Origin: Ypsolopha sequella
Taxonomy: Eukaryota; Arthropoda; Insecta; Lepidoptera; Ypsolophidae
Assembly (NCBI GenBank): GCA_934047225.1
Contig: OW203987.1
Span: 7,901,501 to 7,965,500 of the forward strand
Reading direction: 5' to 3'
Length of the DNA stretch: 64,000 bases
The notes beneath the pieces were generated by a model that was not told where the DNA came from, did not search any database, and saw only the letters and a program-made list of their open reading frames with translations. The position numbers were made by a program, and so were the translations under genes. Below, in pieces: positions 22,153 to 33,789 of the stretch; position 1 is the first letter of the stretch, and each line of letters starts with the position of its first letter.

Positions 22153-23756
22153 ACGTACCAATCAATTCTTCAGAATTGATGCACATAGACACTTTATACC
22201 TACTAGATACTGCCTATGAAGGAAAATGGAAAAAAACTGCTAAAAAGCGTGTATTTGTGTTTTATGGAGATAAGGTTCACCGCCTATTACATCGGGTGGG
22301 ACGTAAAATGGTCGGTGAATAGTGAGTGTATGATAATTGACTATTGAACTGATAGTCCACACTCTAAAACACCTCCAACGAACTCCCGGTAACGTAACGT
22401 AAAGTCTTTGAAACTGAACCATTAAATATTTAAATAGAACCTTATCAAAGTCATCGCCAAGCTAAACCCACCGAAAACACAAATGCAAAAAAGGGCTCTA
22501 ATTAGGTACAAAGAACTAGTGGATCTTCTTTTACTTAACATAATACACAGTAAATACAATTTATCATAAATGAATATAAATCAAACATAACTAAATGTAG
22601 TTTTTATTTAATGTATGAAAGATGAAAGTGTGAAGTCAAGGGACATGGGGTCACAATCTTTATGATGAGGAAACCAGGAAGAAGAAGAAGAGTATGAAAA
22701 TATCACCTCGGCACCGGACCTACTCAAACTATGCATTGAAGTGTGAGCTTTAAATCGTGTTGCATACGTGACATTTTGCAAGTGTACAATACGCAGGCCG
22801 CGCGTTGTTGGCGCGCCGACAGCCAGCTGCCACCCGCTGTCCACTAGTACAAAAATGTCACGGGCGTAACACGATTTTAAGCTCATATTTCAATGCTTTA
22901 CTTTAAGGTGGTCTAGTGCCGATCCGTTGTAATGTGCGATGACCTAAAAGGTTCAGGCTGTATATTCCCGATGACTTAGCCCCATAGTATCTCACACAAA
23001 CTACACAATGCTTATTCTGTAATTAAAACCATTCAAATTGACCTAATTAACTTAAGAAATTTGAACAATAAATATCTAATAACAATCAATGGTGTAGGAA
23101 TACCTACGTAAAATTTATTAAATTTTTATTTTGGCATATACGTTCGTTTGTCACTTTATTGAAATATTTTTAGTATCTTGAAAAAAAGCATCTTGCAGAG
23201 TACTCAAAACCTGAAGACTAAAAATATTCTTGAGTCACTTAGGTCCAGGTACCGGGTACCAATATACGAATATCGTATATATCGTATATATCGTATATAA
23301 ACATACACAAATTATTATATCCTACCGATTCGTATAATAAAATAGCGAGGGTTTATTTTTATAATTTTTGGTTGGTTCGATTCCCAGGTGAGACAAGGGA
23401 ATTTCAGAAGATCTTTGAATGCAGTTTTGTTTTTTTTTTTTAAATAAAGGAATGTTTCCTTTCAGTAAAATGAGCTAACTAAAGGATTTAAGGTAGTTCC
23501 CCTCCAGGGCCCTTGAATTTTTTCCACCCTGTATTTCCCCCGTTTTCTTGTAGCTATAACGTATCTGCCCTTAGTGCCACATTTTAACTTTACACCCATA
23601 TATCTACTAACGCTGTTTTAATGACACACACCAATTTTGTCTCTATTTACTACATTAATCGAACCAAGGTTAACACGTATGTGGCCCCTGACGCGTATAT
23701 GTGTTCACACTATGGCTTAGTGAGTCTACAAATCAGAAAACTATGTGAAGTATGTA
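22153..23756. other. Intergenic, no gene seen
   Basis: The first ~280 bp are probably the SINE body. A 9-nt repeat (ATCGTATAT, three units) lies at 23272-23299. A TTTAAGGTGGTC start at 22910 resembles the TTAAGG MITE ends. Open frames lack motifs. Confidence 0.4.
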
Positions 23757-23870
23757 TGTATGTAAATACTTTATTGCACAAAATAAATTTAGAATGCACA
23801 AAGGCAAACTTAATGCAAATTAGCATTCTCTGCCAGTTAACCTTTGGTGATGTGGAAAGTTTTTGAGAGT
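23757..23870 (-). repeat. LINE 3'-end fragment
   Basis: On the minus strand the sequence contains AAAGGTTAACTGGCAGAG and ends in GTGCAATAAAGTATTTACAT, a lepidopteran LINE tail pattern. A similar tail is at 47339-47440. Confidence 0.45.
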
Positions 23871-24207
23871 AGTGCAAGATAAGTTGATTACTATAATCAA
23901 TTCGACCAAGATATCATATTTTCATAGATACTTAATATATTAAATCTAATTAGAGTTAAATAATTATTAAATTATATTACAATAAATAATGTGATCGTAG
24001 CACTTGCTACGCCCCGTAGCAAAAAGAAGACGCGAGTGTATTTTCCCTTTTAACAGACGGGCTACGTCGTAGTCTGAAATATACGCATCAATTTAGATAA
24101 AATAAATTTAGATATCATCGTCTTTAAATGTCTGTGTAGCTCTATGACTACCGTCAAGTGTACCGTAAGTGTACAAGTGTACTTTGGTACCGTTAAGTGG
24201 TAAACGT
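23871..24207. other. Spacer with CGTAGCACTTGCTACG motif
   Basis: The 16-bp motif at 23997-24012 is the reverse complement of the near-palindrome found at 47593-47608 and 62329-62344. Confidence 0.45.
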
Positions 24208-24466
24208 TAGTGGCGTGCACAGAAATTTTTGCTGGAAAAGCAAACAATTGGTCAAGAACAACAATAAAAAAAATATGAAAAAATTTAAATATCACTTTGA
24301 AAAAAAAAAAATTGTATGACGCCAGGGTAGACAATGACCTGGAGTGAAAATTTCCTCTACAAACTTTTTTTTTTCAAAGTGACATTTAAATTTTTTCATA
24401 TTTTTTTTATTGTTATTCTTGACCAATTGCTTGCTTTTCCAGCCAAAAGTTCTGTGCACGCCACTG
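24208..24466. mobile_element. hAT-like foldback MITE, copy 1
   Basis: The ends are TAGTGGCGTGCAC and GTGCACGCCACTG, continuing inward with GCTGGAAAAGCAA and ATATGGTC-type to AATATGAAAAAATTTAAAT blocks in inverted arrangement, about 95 bp per arm. The CAGTGGCGTGCA terminus resembles hAT ends; flanking 8-mers agree at only 5 of 8 positions. Second copy at 47842-48090. Confidence 0.6.
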
Positions 24467-26734
24467 GAATACATCGTACGATATTGCAGTATACAAAGTG
24501 AATATAGTTGCTGGTTCTAAACGGCTCATGTGCCTCTACGTCATCGTTGCAATACGTCACTAATCAAATAGGTAAATAGCACAACCAACTACTGGTAGTG
24601 CATGCTTACGTGAACAAAATCACAAGTATTAATGACTACCATAGATAACCATAGATAAGGGCCTTGATCTATGGTAACATCTAGCTTAATAAATATAATA
24701 AGGTAGTATTTAATCACGCAGCACATAATGATGAAAATTCTAACTACGTGTCCTAACAAAAATAATAATTCACATCAAATTTGGTTCGATGTGTTTTGGA
24801 AGCGCTTCCAACTTCTAACAAAGATTTCAAAAGTAAAGATCAGCCCTTACCGTAGTATGACAGCACCAAAATGTTTCCACCTTTAAATGGGTGACGCTCA
24901 CATCGCACGTTTGGAATCAGTGCTCATCTGACCACAGTGATAGTTGGACGCCTAAAGGGCACTTAAAGTTTTGAATTTTTACAACTTTAGTAGTCTGATC
25001 AGTTTGCTGACCGTAGGTAGACAGATTGCGCACTCATAGTGTGCGAGCGTCGGCGTTGTGTTAACGCACACATTCAAAAACAATGCAATAGATTTTAGGT
25101 GCCAGGGCTCATCAAAATTTTTTAAACCTTTGACTTCTAAGTTGCAGTTCACGTCTGCGCTGAAGGATTTCTGAATAAAGACATATTTGATGTGCAATAA
25201 AATTTTCGCTTATGTAACGTATATACCTATAAATAAGAAACGTTTTTTTTTATAACTGCAATGATATTTTATAATGTACGAGTAGCTTCCAAAAACATCC
25301 TTTCTTCACGATCATGGAAAATTAAATTATTTTCACTGCTACTTTAATACGAGTATAATCTAAATACCGTTATTTGGTAATAGTATACTATTTGTAAATA
25401 ATATGTACTACATATTGTTTTTAACTTTTTTGGTGTTATAATTACAGTTTAAAATTTCCTTAAAAATACGAAGAATCATGTCAAAAAATATAAGTGCTGT
25501 TATCTTTCAGTATAATTTTATTTCTTAAATTTATTTTTGTAAAAAATATTTTTGTTAACAATTTATTGTTATAAAGAGGCCCTTTACGCCTGGATTTTTC
25601 TTAAGATTTATACAAAAGGTAAAAACAAAATGTAAAGTCAACAAGTCAAGCTTATTTTCTTCATTTTTTTTTCATAAGTATTATCTAGCGACATCTAACT
25701 ACGTCTCTATACAGACCTAAAAGCAAATATTGATGAAACATCATAATTATAGCTGTCAGGATATCGTGAATATTACCTCTATTGTACGCAAAGTTTAGCA
25801 AGTTGTATCATTTTTATCTATACTGGAAATAAAAAAATATTCATGTAAAAAAGACTAAGTTTGTACACTTTTCTCGAAAACATTTCATGGAAAACAGTTT
25901 TTACCTGAAACAATATCACAAATTTGGCGCTTTTTGAATATTTCGCCATCTTGCACTTCTTGATGAGAGATGGGTGGGAGTGCGGTGTGGGGGGAAGTCC
26001 AACATATAAAAATGTGTGCTAAAGTTTTATTGAGATCAAAGCCATCAGGATGTCACAACTACCTAAAGCATTTATTTGGCAGCTGAGCGGATTTTTGAAG
26101 TAAGACTTCTTAAGGTGCGTTGAGTGATTTTTGGTAGGGAAAAATCTTATGGGTTTACGTCACCAACATGCTAAAGCATATTCCGCTTGGCCAGCAGTCA
26201 AAAGTTTTCACTTCTGTCGGCAGTTCCCATGGTTGCCTAGTTTTTTTTTCTTATTTATGGAAACTAACGCTTTAACAAAGTAAAGTTAACCTTTGTTCCA
26301 TTTTTAAATAAGGAAAACAATATTAAGTTAAATCTTCGAATTTACTTGAAAAAAATTAACGGTTTACTGAAACTCAAAAATGCAAGTTTAAATTAAATGG
26401 AAATTTATTTAATTTTAATCGTATATATATTGCTTCATAAATTAAATAAACATTTAATCTAGTTCATGTACATTTATTATTTTATTACATATCTTTTTAT
26501 GAAATCAAATTTGACGTATAAAAATTGTATTATATACACTACTTTGCAAAATAAACTAATTGAATTTTGAATTTTGCTATTGAGTTTCAAGTTATTTAGC
26601 TATTTTGTCGAAAAACATTTATGTTTTCTGCATTCCGCTTATTATTGAAACACAAAACCTGACTTAGAATCATAGAAACATGTACCTTTATAATATCTAC
26701 AATTAACATTTTCCAAGATGTTTGTTGACTAAAG
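24467..26734. other. Intergenic, no gene seen
   Basis: A small hairpin ACCATAGAT-10 nt-ATCTATGGT lies at 24648-24675. A TTAAGGTGCG start at 26113 may be another one-ended MITE. Open frames (24979-25197 and others) show no motifs. Confidence 0.4.
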
Positions 26735-27080
26735 TTGATGGGCTATCCACATGCAGAACCAACACTTGAAATGTCATTCTCTAAACAAAACCGTTTTATT
26801 TCAATCGTAAATAGAAACACGGAACTAAATTCCATCCGTTATGTGCCTCATACTCGCACACCGTCTCTAAAGGAAGCCTTTTCCTCCAGCCACGTGCTGC
26901 CCACCGGCTGCGTTAAAATAAATATTAGTAGCGTAGATCGGAACGCAGCTTTTCGGTTGGCTAGCGGCGCGAGTGCGAAAGGACCGGCGAGAGATAAAAT
27001 CCCCTGTGCGAGAGAGATGTAAAGAGTTTATCCGATCGATAGCCGCAGCCGCAGAGGGCCGCCCGTGTGACGTCACAACG
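26735..27080. other. CpG-richer block, possible exon or promoter
   Basis: This is one of the few GC- and CpG-rich stretches, including TAGCGGCGCGAGTGCG, AGCCGCAGCCGCAGAG and TGACGTCA (27068-27075). A 95-codon frame crosses it on each strand, but neither resembles a known family. It could be a first exon or promoter of a gene lying outside, or an old mobile element. Confidence 0.25.
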
Positions 27081-27787
27081 AGAAATGAGTTAAAGAAATT
27101 GTCACTACATTTCTGTTGAGAATTAACCTTTGGTGAACTGCGTGCGAATTTCAACTTTTGTTTAAATATCTATATTTGTACAAGTATTTCGTTCTCTTAA
27201 CTCGTTTTGTTGCGTGAGTTTTTTTTTTCGTTAATTAAAATACGTCCTATATCAATTAATACAGTTTTTTTTATAAAAACTTGGTTCTTTACCAAATAGT
27301 TTTTTAATGGGACAATAAGGCCAGTGGATATTTGGTTAAATGGAAGGTTCATAGTCGGCTGCTTCTGCCCTTTTCAACTTATTCATATTAATCTGCTGTA
27401 GCAAGCTTTCGTATTTTTGTATCTGCTTCGAGCAAAAAAAAGAGAAAATAAGGAGCCGAACGAAGCGAAGCGAGGTGAGGTCTCTACTCTTAACAAAATT
27501 CCTGACATACAAAATAAAATAAAAATATTCGGAGATCTACGATAAAAATAGCTGACAGTAGTTTTTGGAATTTTCGGTATTTTATTCAGTAGTTTTTGGT
27601 TGTTTTCGTATATTTATTAGCACATAAGTTTTCGGTAGATTAGTATTTAAAGCAATAACATTCATAAATTGAACATGCTAATTTTTTATTTAGTTTCGGA
27701 GCTTTTGTTGCGACCCCATTCAGATCGTATAGGTAATAATATTCCGTATATTAGCGTATTCGCTGTTGCAGGGATGTTTAATATCTA
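27081..27787. other. Intergenic, no gene seen
   Basis: A GAACGAAGCGAAGCGAGG stretch at 27459-27476 stands out from the AT-rich background. No gene. Confidence 0.4.
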
Positions 27788-28063
27788 ATTATACAACGTG
27801 TAACGGAAAGGTGTAACCATATTTGAAGAGCTTATTCAGTCAATGGTATAGAACAACTTTTACTATGGAACAAATCCTATATCTCGAAAAAAAAAAATTT
27901 TACTGTTTCATAGAAAAATGGAATGCCGCTCGTCTGAAATGTATGGAAGGGGAGATTTTTTTTTGAGATTTCATGATAGGTTCCATAGTAAAAGTTGATA
28001 TGTACCATTGACTGAATAAGCTCTTCAAATATGGTTACACCTTTCTGTTAAACGTTGTGTAAT
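27788..28063. mobile_element. Foldback MITE (276 bp, ~100-bp arms)
   Basis: Starts ATTATACAACGTGTAACGG and ends with the inverse of ATTACACAACGTTTAACAG. The arms continue AAAGGTGTAACCATATTTG, AAGAGCTTATTCAGTCAATG and CAACTTTTACTATGGAAC in inverted order. No coding. The superfamily is not assignable from the sequence. Confidence 0.75.
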
Positions 28064-29107
28064 AAATCAAAGTTCAATTTAAATTATGAATTAAATAAAA
28101 AATAATGTTTCTTCGTAGCATTGTTATTGGTATTTTGAAAGTTTCTAAAAGGGTTACATGAAAGGAACTGGTTACTCCAAAGACGCACTCTGGACTGGCA
28201 CTAACTGACAAATCCTTTTACTTCAACTGGCGGTACGCTTCGGCCATGGATTCTCGTCGCTCTCAAGATGAACGCCACTAAGTGACTGGTCATGTTCCGG
28301 ATTGACGTTAAGAATAATTAAATTAAAACCTAGGGAAATATATTGGTATTATTGGGCATATTCTAGACTGTATACAAAATGGAACCACGATTTGATAAAG
28401 TTGGCTCGATAGAATAAATTCGCAAAGTTACCTCTTGTTGAGTAATTTTTTCCTCTATTTCCCTACTTTTTTATATAAACAAGTAATTTGATATAATAAT
28501 TAATTTACTAAAATAAAGTTCATAGACGACTGGAGCGTTTATACACGATAGTTTTTTATTTAGGAACAAAATGATGAAAATAACAACGTAAAACATTGAA
28601 AAAGTGCAAAAAAAAATTTCTTTTCTCTTTACACGCAGAGAAAAAGACAGAGACAAAGGCAAACGCTCGGTGCGCTCTTGAAAGAAACCCTACCGGGGTA
28701 TGGCTACCCGTTTTTATAGTAGGTAGTTAGGGTAAGCGGACTTAATCCTTGATGTCAATTTGTAATGTATTATTTGTAATGGACATTATTTAACTTTGGA
28801 ACGTAAACTGCAAGTCGATGCTTGAGAAAATCATATACTCATTGTTACATATACAGACAACAGATTTCAAATTTTTCAGCTATTAATTTTGCCTTTTTAT
28901 ACTAAGAAGTCAAGCCGAATATAACAATAAAACGAATATAACGAGTGAACCAAAGAAAAGGCACTTTTTTCACTTATATGTATGGATATAGAATAATTAT
29001 TATTATGATATCTATGCGCTTTTTAAACTAATTTTGGTGTCATAAAATTGTTTTATGATAAATAGATATTTCTTTTTTATAAGATTTTTAATGTAGTACT
29101 CTAAATA
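28064..29107. other. Intergenic, no gene seen
   Basis: A GC-richer patch at 28180-28310 has no partner in the window. Remaining sequence is AT-rich. Confidence 0.4.
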
Positions 29108-29260
29108 TTATTAGATTATTAGATTGATAACAAGAGGTCGCAGGTTCGAATCTGCCCCGGGGAATTTTTTCATATTCTTGTCTTTGGGTTTGTTTCTGAT
29201 TGATATTTTCTAGTTTGTATTGCACTCTAATAATATTTAGTTTTAGTTAATTAAAAGTTA
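29108..29260 (+). repeat. SINE fragment with B-box and TAATAATA tail
   Basis: A B-box-like GGTTCGAATC (29145-29154) is followed by GGGTTTGTTTCTG and TTGCACTCTAATAATATTTAG. The SINE in opposite orientation at 30556-30800 shares the order of these blocks. No A-box half is recognisable. Confidence 0.45.
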
Positions 29261-29640
29261 ATAATAAAAAGATAAAAACGAGAATTTTACTCAAGATATA
29301 TTTCGGGCCCCACTGGGCCCGGCATCAGTTGAGAATAGTATTTTATGCAACTGTAACATAATTTGAGATAATTTTGCACGAGCGTCCCAATTTCTAATTA
29401 TGTTCAGTTGCAAACAATACTTTATCTACGGCGTTAGAAAATATCGTTTTTATTCGTAATATATTCCACTAACAATTTCAAGAAAAATGAGAGAAAAACA
29501 TTCGTTCATGAACCTTGGGTGCGTCGTTTCAGTAAACCTGCCTTAGAGACCAATCAGGTTAAAGAGGGCGTGGCTTCAAAAATAATGTCGGGAATTATTT
29601 CCCGTCTCTGTTGTTGATTGGGTCTCTAGCAGTTTTATAA
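29261..29640. other. Spacer, no gene seen
   Basis: ATATATTTCGGGCCCCACTG followed by GGCCCGGCATCAGTTGAG (29298-29335) resembles the ATATATTTCGGCCTCATCAG motif of the inverted repeat at 55252-55428. Confidence 0.35.
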
Positions 29641-29945
29641 TAATTTTGGCAAATTGCACTGTTATAATGTAATATTATAACATCAGATAAACATTCTAAG
29701 TATTTACTTATAACCTTTTATTTATTGTTAAATTGACTTATTATATTCTATTATTTTATTTTTAAGTTTAAATTTTTTGACGTTGTAATTAATTGTTTTA
29801 CATTATTATTTTCTATTGCTGAATTACTTCTTATATTAATTATTATGTAAATCATGTATTCATGTCTATTTACTGTGAATATATTACTACGAACACAATT
29901 TATATTGTTACCGAATAAAATAAATTGAATTGAAATTGAATTATA
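29641..29945 (+). repeat. Jockey-type LINE 3' untranslated tail
   Basis: AT-rich sequence ending in AATAAATTGAATTGAAATTG, the TTGAA-type simple tail typical of Jockey-group LINEs. No coding part is retained. Confidence 0.45.
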
Positions 29946-30020
29946 AACCTGCTTTTGATGTTGCAATTGCCTTATTGCAGTATGGGAGTAGATAAAAGTA
30001 ATGATTAGTGAATTTTTATA

Positions 30021-30322
30021 TTTTTCAATGCAAGTGCTCGTAAAGGCCTATTTTTTATCCATCAAAACCGAACAGAATTATGATTATGATACAGAATACT
30101 TTTTTCCACTGTTTAATGGCTCTGGATACAGTCCTTTTGAGCCAATCATAATTTAAAGTTCACAAGATTATATTTGTTTTATTTCCTCACACTATACATT
30201 GAAAAACGTAGTATGATACACTGGCATGAGAGCCATAAATTACTCGGTTACGTTTTAAACATCATTTTTTAAATCTTCCTCGTAATTTATTCCTTTTTGC
30301 CCTTGTAGCATAAACTTCTATT
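30021..30322 (+). repeat. Dispersed hairpin repeat, copy 3 of 4
   Basis: It starts TTTTTCAATGCAAGTGCTCG and ends with CCTTGTAGCATAAACTTCTA. The middle block around AGTCGATTATTTTG is shortened. The hairpin stem is partly eroded (CTGGCATGAGAGCCATAAAT). Confidence 0.7.
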
Positions 30323-30555
30323 AAATGGTAGGATTTGGTAGAAAACTACATTTGATTTACTCTGAAAACATGTCAAAGTGAAAAACATATAAATTTTAAG
30401 TTGACGTTTTTTTTTACAGATGACAGTAATTAGTTGTGATATACAGTAGCAAAGATATCTAAGTCAGTGAGTGGTTACAGTCTAGTTTCCCAAATCATAC
30501 GAGTAACATTCAAAAATTAATACAGAGTCTGTTATGTGTGACAAGTCAAAAGTCT
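30323..30555. other. Spacer, no gene seen
   Basis: AT-rich, nothing recognised. Confidence 0.3.
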
Positions 30556-30800
30556 AATTATTATTAGAGTACATACATTATAAACTTGCAAACAGAAACA
30601 AATCAAAAAGCACAAATTATCTGAAAATATTCCTTTCGCCAGGATTTGAACCTGCAACCTCCTGCTTACATGACAGGCGCGCTACCGACTGCGCTACTGA
30701 GGTTCGTATCTGGAACAACAAATTTTCCCATCATACCTGTATATCCAATTTTTGTAACTACTCGATATTGCAAGTTTGTAATGCACTCTAATAATTATAA
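30556..30800 (-). repeat. tRNA-derived SINE between inverted TTATTAGAGT ends
   Basis: On the minus strand CAGTAGCGCAGTCGGTAGCG (A-box), an anticodon-like loop CATGTAA and the B-box GGTTCAAATCC form a tRNA-like head (about 30637-30705). Acceptor and T stems are imperfect and position 33 is not T, so it is not a convincing tRNA gene. Outside it, TTATTAGAGTACATACATTA (left) pairs with the reverse complement of TAATGCACTCTAATAATTA (right). Confidence 0.55.
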
Positions 30801-31241
30801 TTATTATAAAAACATATAATCCAGTAAAAAGTCATTAGTGTGAAAATGGAAATTGCTATTATATTAAGATTTAAAATAACTGTGAACATACACTTACGAA
30901 ACATACGTGAACGGCACAGTACATGTTTCAAATTTATATACACTGGCCTGTTTTTTTAGGTGTTCTGAAGTATCCTGGATAGATTTTAAGTAGCGTCCTG
31001 AATTTTTAAAGCATCCTGTAAACATTATGGGTTTTAAAGTTCGCGCACCACTACAAGCGCTTATCGTACGTTTCATCAACAAATTGTTAAAAAGAACTAA
31101 AGCTACCTAATAACAAGGAGCCGTTTAATTATAATAATGGTAATTTCTTATATAATTTAATTGAAAATACATTATTGGAAATTGTAGTTGGTATAGCTAA
31201 GTTTCATTTGCACTGTTTTCATTGCGTAATTAATAATAGGT
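30801..31241. other. Spacer, no gene seen
   Basis: The minus-strand open frame at 30894-31082 has no motifs. Confidence 0.35.
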
Positions 31242-31480
31242 CATAACTATGAAATGGCCGAAATTTTCTTAAAGATTCATGAGTTCATAATTCCTATATT
31301 TCAATAGCTATTTCCATTTGTTTTTTTTGTTCAAAAGTTGCTTTCTAGGTTTTATATCCACGTATAAAATTTCGTTTTTATTTTCAGTTTGATTACAAAA
31401 ATTAAATCTTTAAAGACAATTCGCCCTAAATGTCCGTGATAAGATTCGTAATATTTTTTTTACAGCTGACACTTTTAAAA
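31242..31480 (-). repeat. Diverged copy of the 11026-11519 MITE interior
   Basis: ATTCATGAGTTCATAATTCC, CAATAGCTATTT, GTTTGATTACAAAAATTAAA and TTTACAGCTGACACTTTT mirror the reverse complement of the 11190-11510 part of that element. Confidence 0.6.
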
Positions 31481-31507
31481 AATTAAATTTAAGTCGCTGT
31501 TAGCTTA

Positions 31508-31735
31508 GGGTGGATGGTCCAAGACAATCTTCATACAAACTTGAGGGAACCAATAACGACGACAGAAGTATTGTTATTTCGTTCTGTTACTTTTTCTTTA
31601 CGTTCAATTGATTTTATACTTGTGAATAATCAGTTTGTTACAAACACAGTGTGTTTACAGCCTAATTTTGCTATTTACAACTTTCGTACTATGGATTACA
31701 CAAGTTTGTATGAGAATTTCCTTAGACCATCCACC
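31508..31735. mobile_element. GGTGGATGGTC TIR MITE (228 bp)
   Basis: The left end GGGTGGATGGTCCAAGACAA, CTTCATACAAACTTGAGG pairs with the reverse complement of the right end, GGTGGATGGTCTAAGGAAAT, CTCATACAAACTTGTG. Outside are TTAG on the left (31505-31508 overlapping) and TTAA on the right (31736-31739), consistent with a TTAA target with one change. An 80-codon frame across it is not a gene. Confidence 0.7.
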
Positions 31736-31741
31736 TTAATG

Positions 31742-31950
31742 TTAATGACCTATTAGTAATCTAACTACCGCTCTTATACTGCATTCTGTTTTTAAACCAT
31801 ATTGTCCTGTTAAACCATATTGTATTTCCGCTTTCAAATCCTGGTTTTCAAAATTAGGAGATGACAACCCTATGCCAATATCCCAGTTAGAATTTAGCGT
31901 CCGAGCAAATTCGTCAATGAACTCAAATTCTTGAAATAAATATTTAATGC
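31742..31950 (-). pseudogene. Possible decayed coding segment, unidentified
   Basis: On the minus strand a frame of about 65 codons is open and reads with mixed, protein-like composition, including EFEFIDEFARTLNSNWDIG and AEIQYGLTGQYGLKTEC. I do not recognise a family. A second frame just upstream (about 31980-32110) is also open for about 30 codons, which could be a frameshift or an exon boundary. It ends next to the MITE at 31735. Confidence 0.25.
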
Positions 31951-32689
31951 ATCTTTTTTACTTGTAGAAAATGATGAGCTTGCATCTTTAGCATCAGACC
32001 CGATATTCAACATCTTTCAATATCGTTTGGATAAAATTACTTGCTGCGTAATACTCGGCTGCTGTCTCAAACCAACATTTTTATTTGAACTAAGGCTGCT
32101 CTCTGTAATATTATGTTGGAGAATATCGGTTAGTTACTATTGAAATTCAATGCAAGTGAGCGAGACAACATTTAGTAGGCTGAATCCGGAAGTGGATGTG
32201 CGTCGGGGAGTTAGAAAAAATAATAATACGCAAGTGCATATATTTAGTATTTTTGTTTCTGGAGAAAGTCGGTTAGACAAAAAATGGTAAGCCAAATGTT
32301 TTGTTTTTGACATTGTGCGAGCGCGACCGATCGACCCTTTGATGCTAGGAAACACCAGTCCAGATGTTTTATTGTTCTCCGAACTCTGTCTGTCGAACAA
32401 CTGACTGGTAACTGACCGCCTGGGTAGGCAATAATAAATTATTGTTTCTACTCATTTATCTCAAAATCTCAATAAAGATTAGATTTTACGAATAAAATTC
32501 AATTCACAGCTTCGTTTGGGTTTTTTTTGTGCTTAAGTGTTGTTTGTTCACAAACAATAATATTTTAGTAATTTTATTTATTTCATCTGACATCTCGAAA
32601 ATTATTTGTATTCATTGACACGTAAATTTTTGTATTTCAATTTAACAGAAGTGACTCCTTGACTAGATATATAGACTATGGGCGTACAG
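31951..32689. other. Intergenic, no gene seen
   Basis: No convincing gene; the 87-codon minus frame at 32137-32400 lacks motifs. Confidence 0.35.
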
Positions 32690-32760
32690 TCGGTAACCTT
32701 TTGTACCGAGTAACAAGACGTGACCAATTCGTCGTTGTGTAGAAAAAAAACTACATCAAA
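32690..32760. repeat. ~70-bp segment shared with 51713-51790
   Basis: CGTACAGTCGGTAACC, CGAGTAACAAGA and GTGAC.AATT occur in the same order and orientation at both places. Confidence 0.55.
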
Positions 32761-33789
32761 ATAAACAGGGTTTGCTGACCGCCACCTGGAGCATTTTGTA
32801 CAATCAGCAAAAAAAAACTGATAAAAAACAAGTAGGGCCCTAATACCTACGTTCGCTTTGTTGGTACTAACGTAAATCAGCCTGATATTATTGAAAAATT
32901 TTTAGACACGATTAATTAACCTTCGATTAAATTGATATCCCTTGTATAAGTTGGAGTACAGACCCTGGAAATTTTCATAGTTAGCCGCCTCACACTTCAC
33001 TGGTGGTGGCAGAATCTACTCAGGTGCACATACGCATTTTTGAGTAGTTTTTAGCATTTTTGGTCCGCAATTAATGCGGTCCGCCTCAAGCTCATAGCCT
33101 GCAGTCCATAAAATAACTAAATCCATTTTACAAAAAAATAATATCTTTGTAATTTTTTTTTTACTCATCAAATAAACTTATTGTCTTAGGAATAAAAGAA
33201 ACACATCATTATAAGCATGGCCGAATAAAACATGGTCTGTTCCTTTGGTTTCCCTTCCAAAACATAAGCTTGCTACAATTTGAACCCTGACAACAGGATA
33301 GCATATAAAATTTTGTATGAGTGCGAATGAATGACACGAGAGCTCGTACGGCGACACTGATATTTTTAAATATTTGGAACGCACCAGCCCTTGGTGACGT
33401 CATCTTACGTGCTTGCCATTTTATGTCATTATTTCATGATAAGGAAAATAGTTTTAAGTTATTTTGTTTACAAAAAGGTTTATACTATTCATAACATTGA
33501 TAAGTATTTTTGTTGTTGAAATTAAACTTAAACAAATTTAATTTTGATTTTTTGCTTATCTTTATGATCAGATTTACAGAAGTTGTGTGAAACGTTTGGG
33601 TAAAAATAAGCGTATAATACTGGCAATATCTAATGGCGTTTTTTCCATTTGTTGTCATCCTTGTTGCACGAGAGTGAATTTAATAGTTTGTTTTCACTCT
33701 ACACAGAGATTCCCAAAGGTTGAAGCGCGTTTCCCAGTTGCAGATGAGCTGATTATTAAATGATAAATTGATAATCTCATCAAGCAATA
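32761..33789. other. Region upstream of the THAP gene
   Basis: Mostly AT-rich. TGACGTCA lies at 33395-33402, about 390 bp before the THAP start codon. No TATA box or initiator can be assigned with confidence. Confidence 0.35.

Noticed and set aside
30637..30705. Functional tRNA-Thr gene
   Set aside because: Position 33 is A instead of T and the acceptor stem does not pair; it lies within a repeat.
31514..31756. 80-codon + frame
   Set aside because: Lies across a MITE with clear terminal inverted repeats; its beginning and end are the two TIRs.
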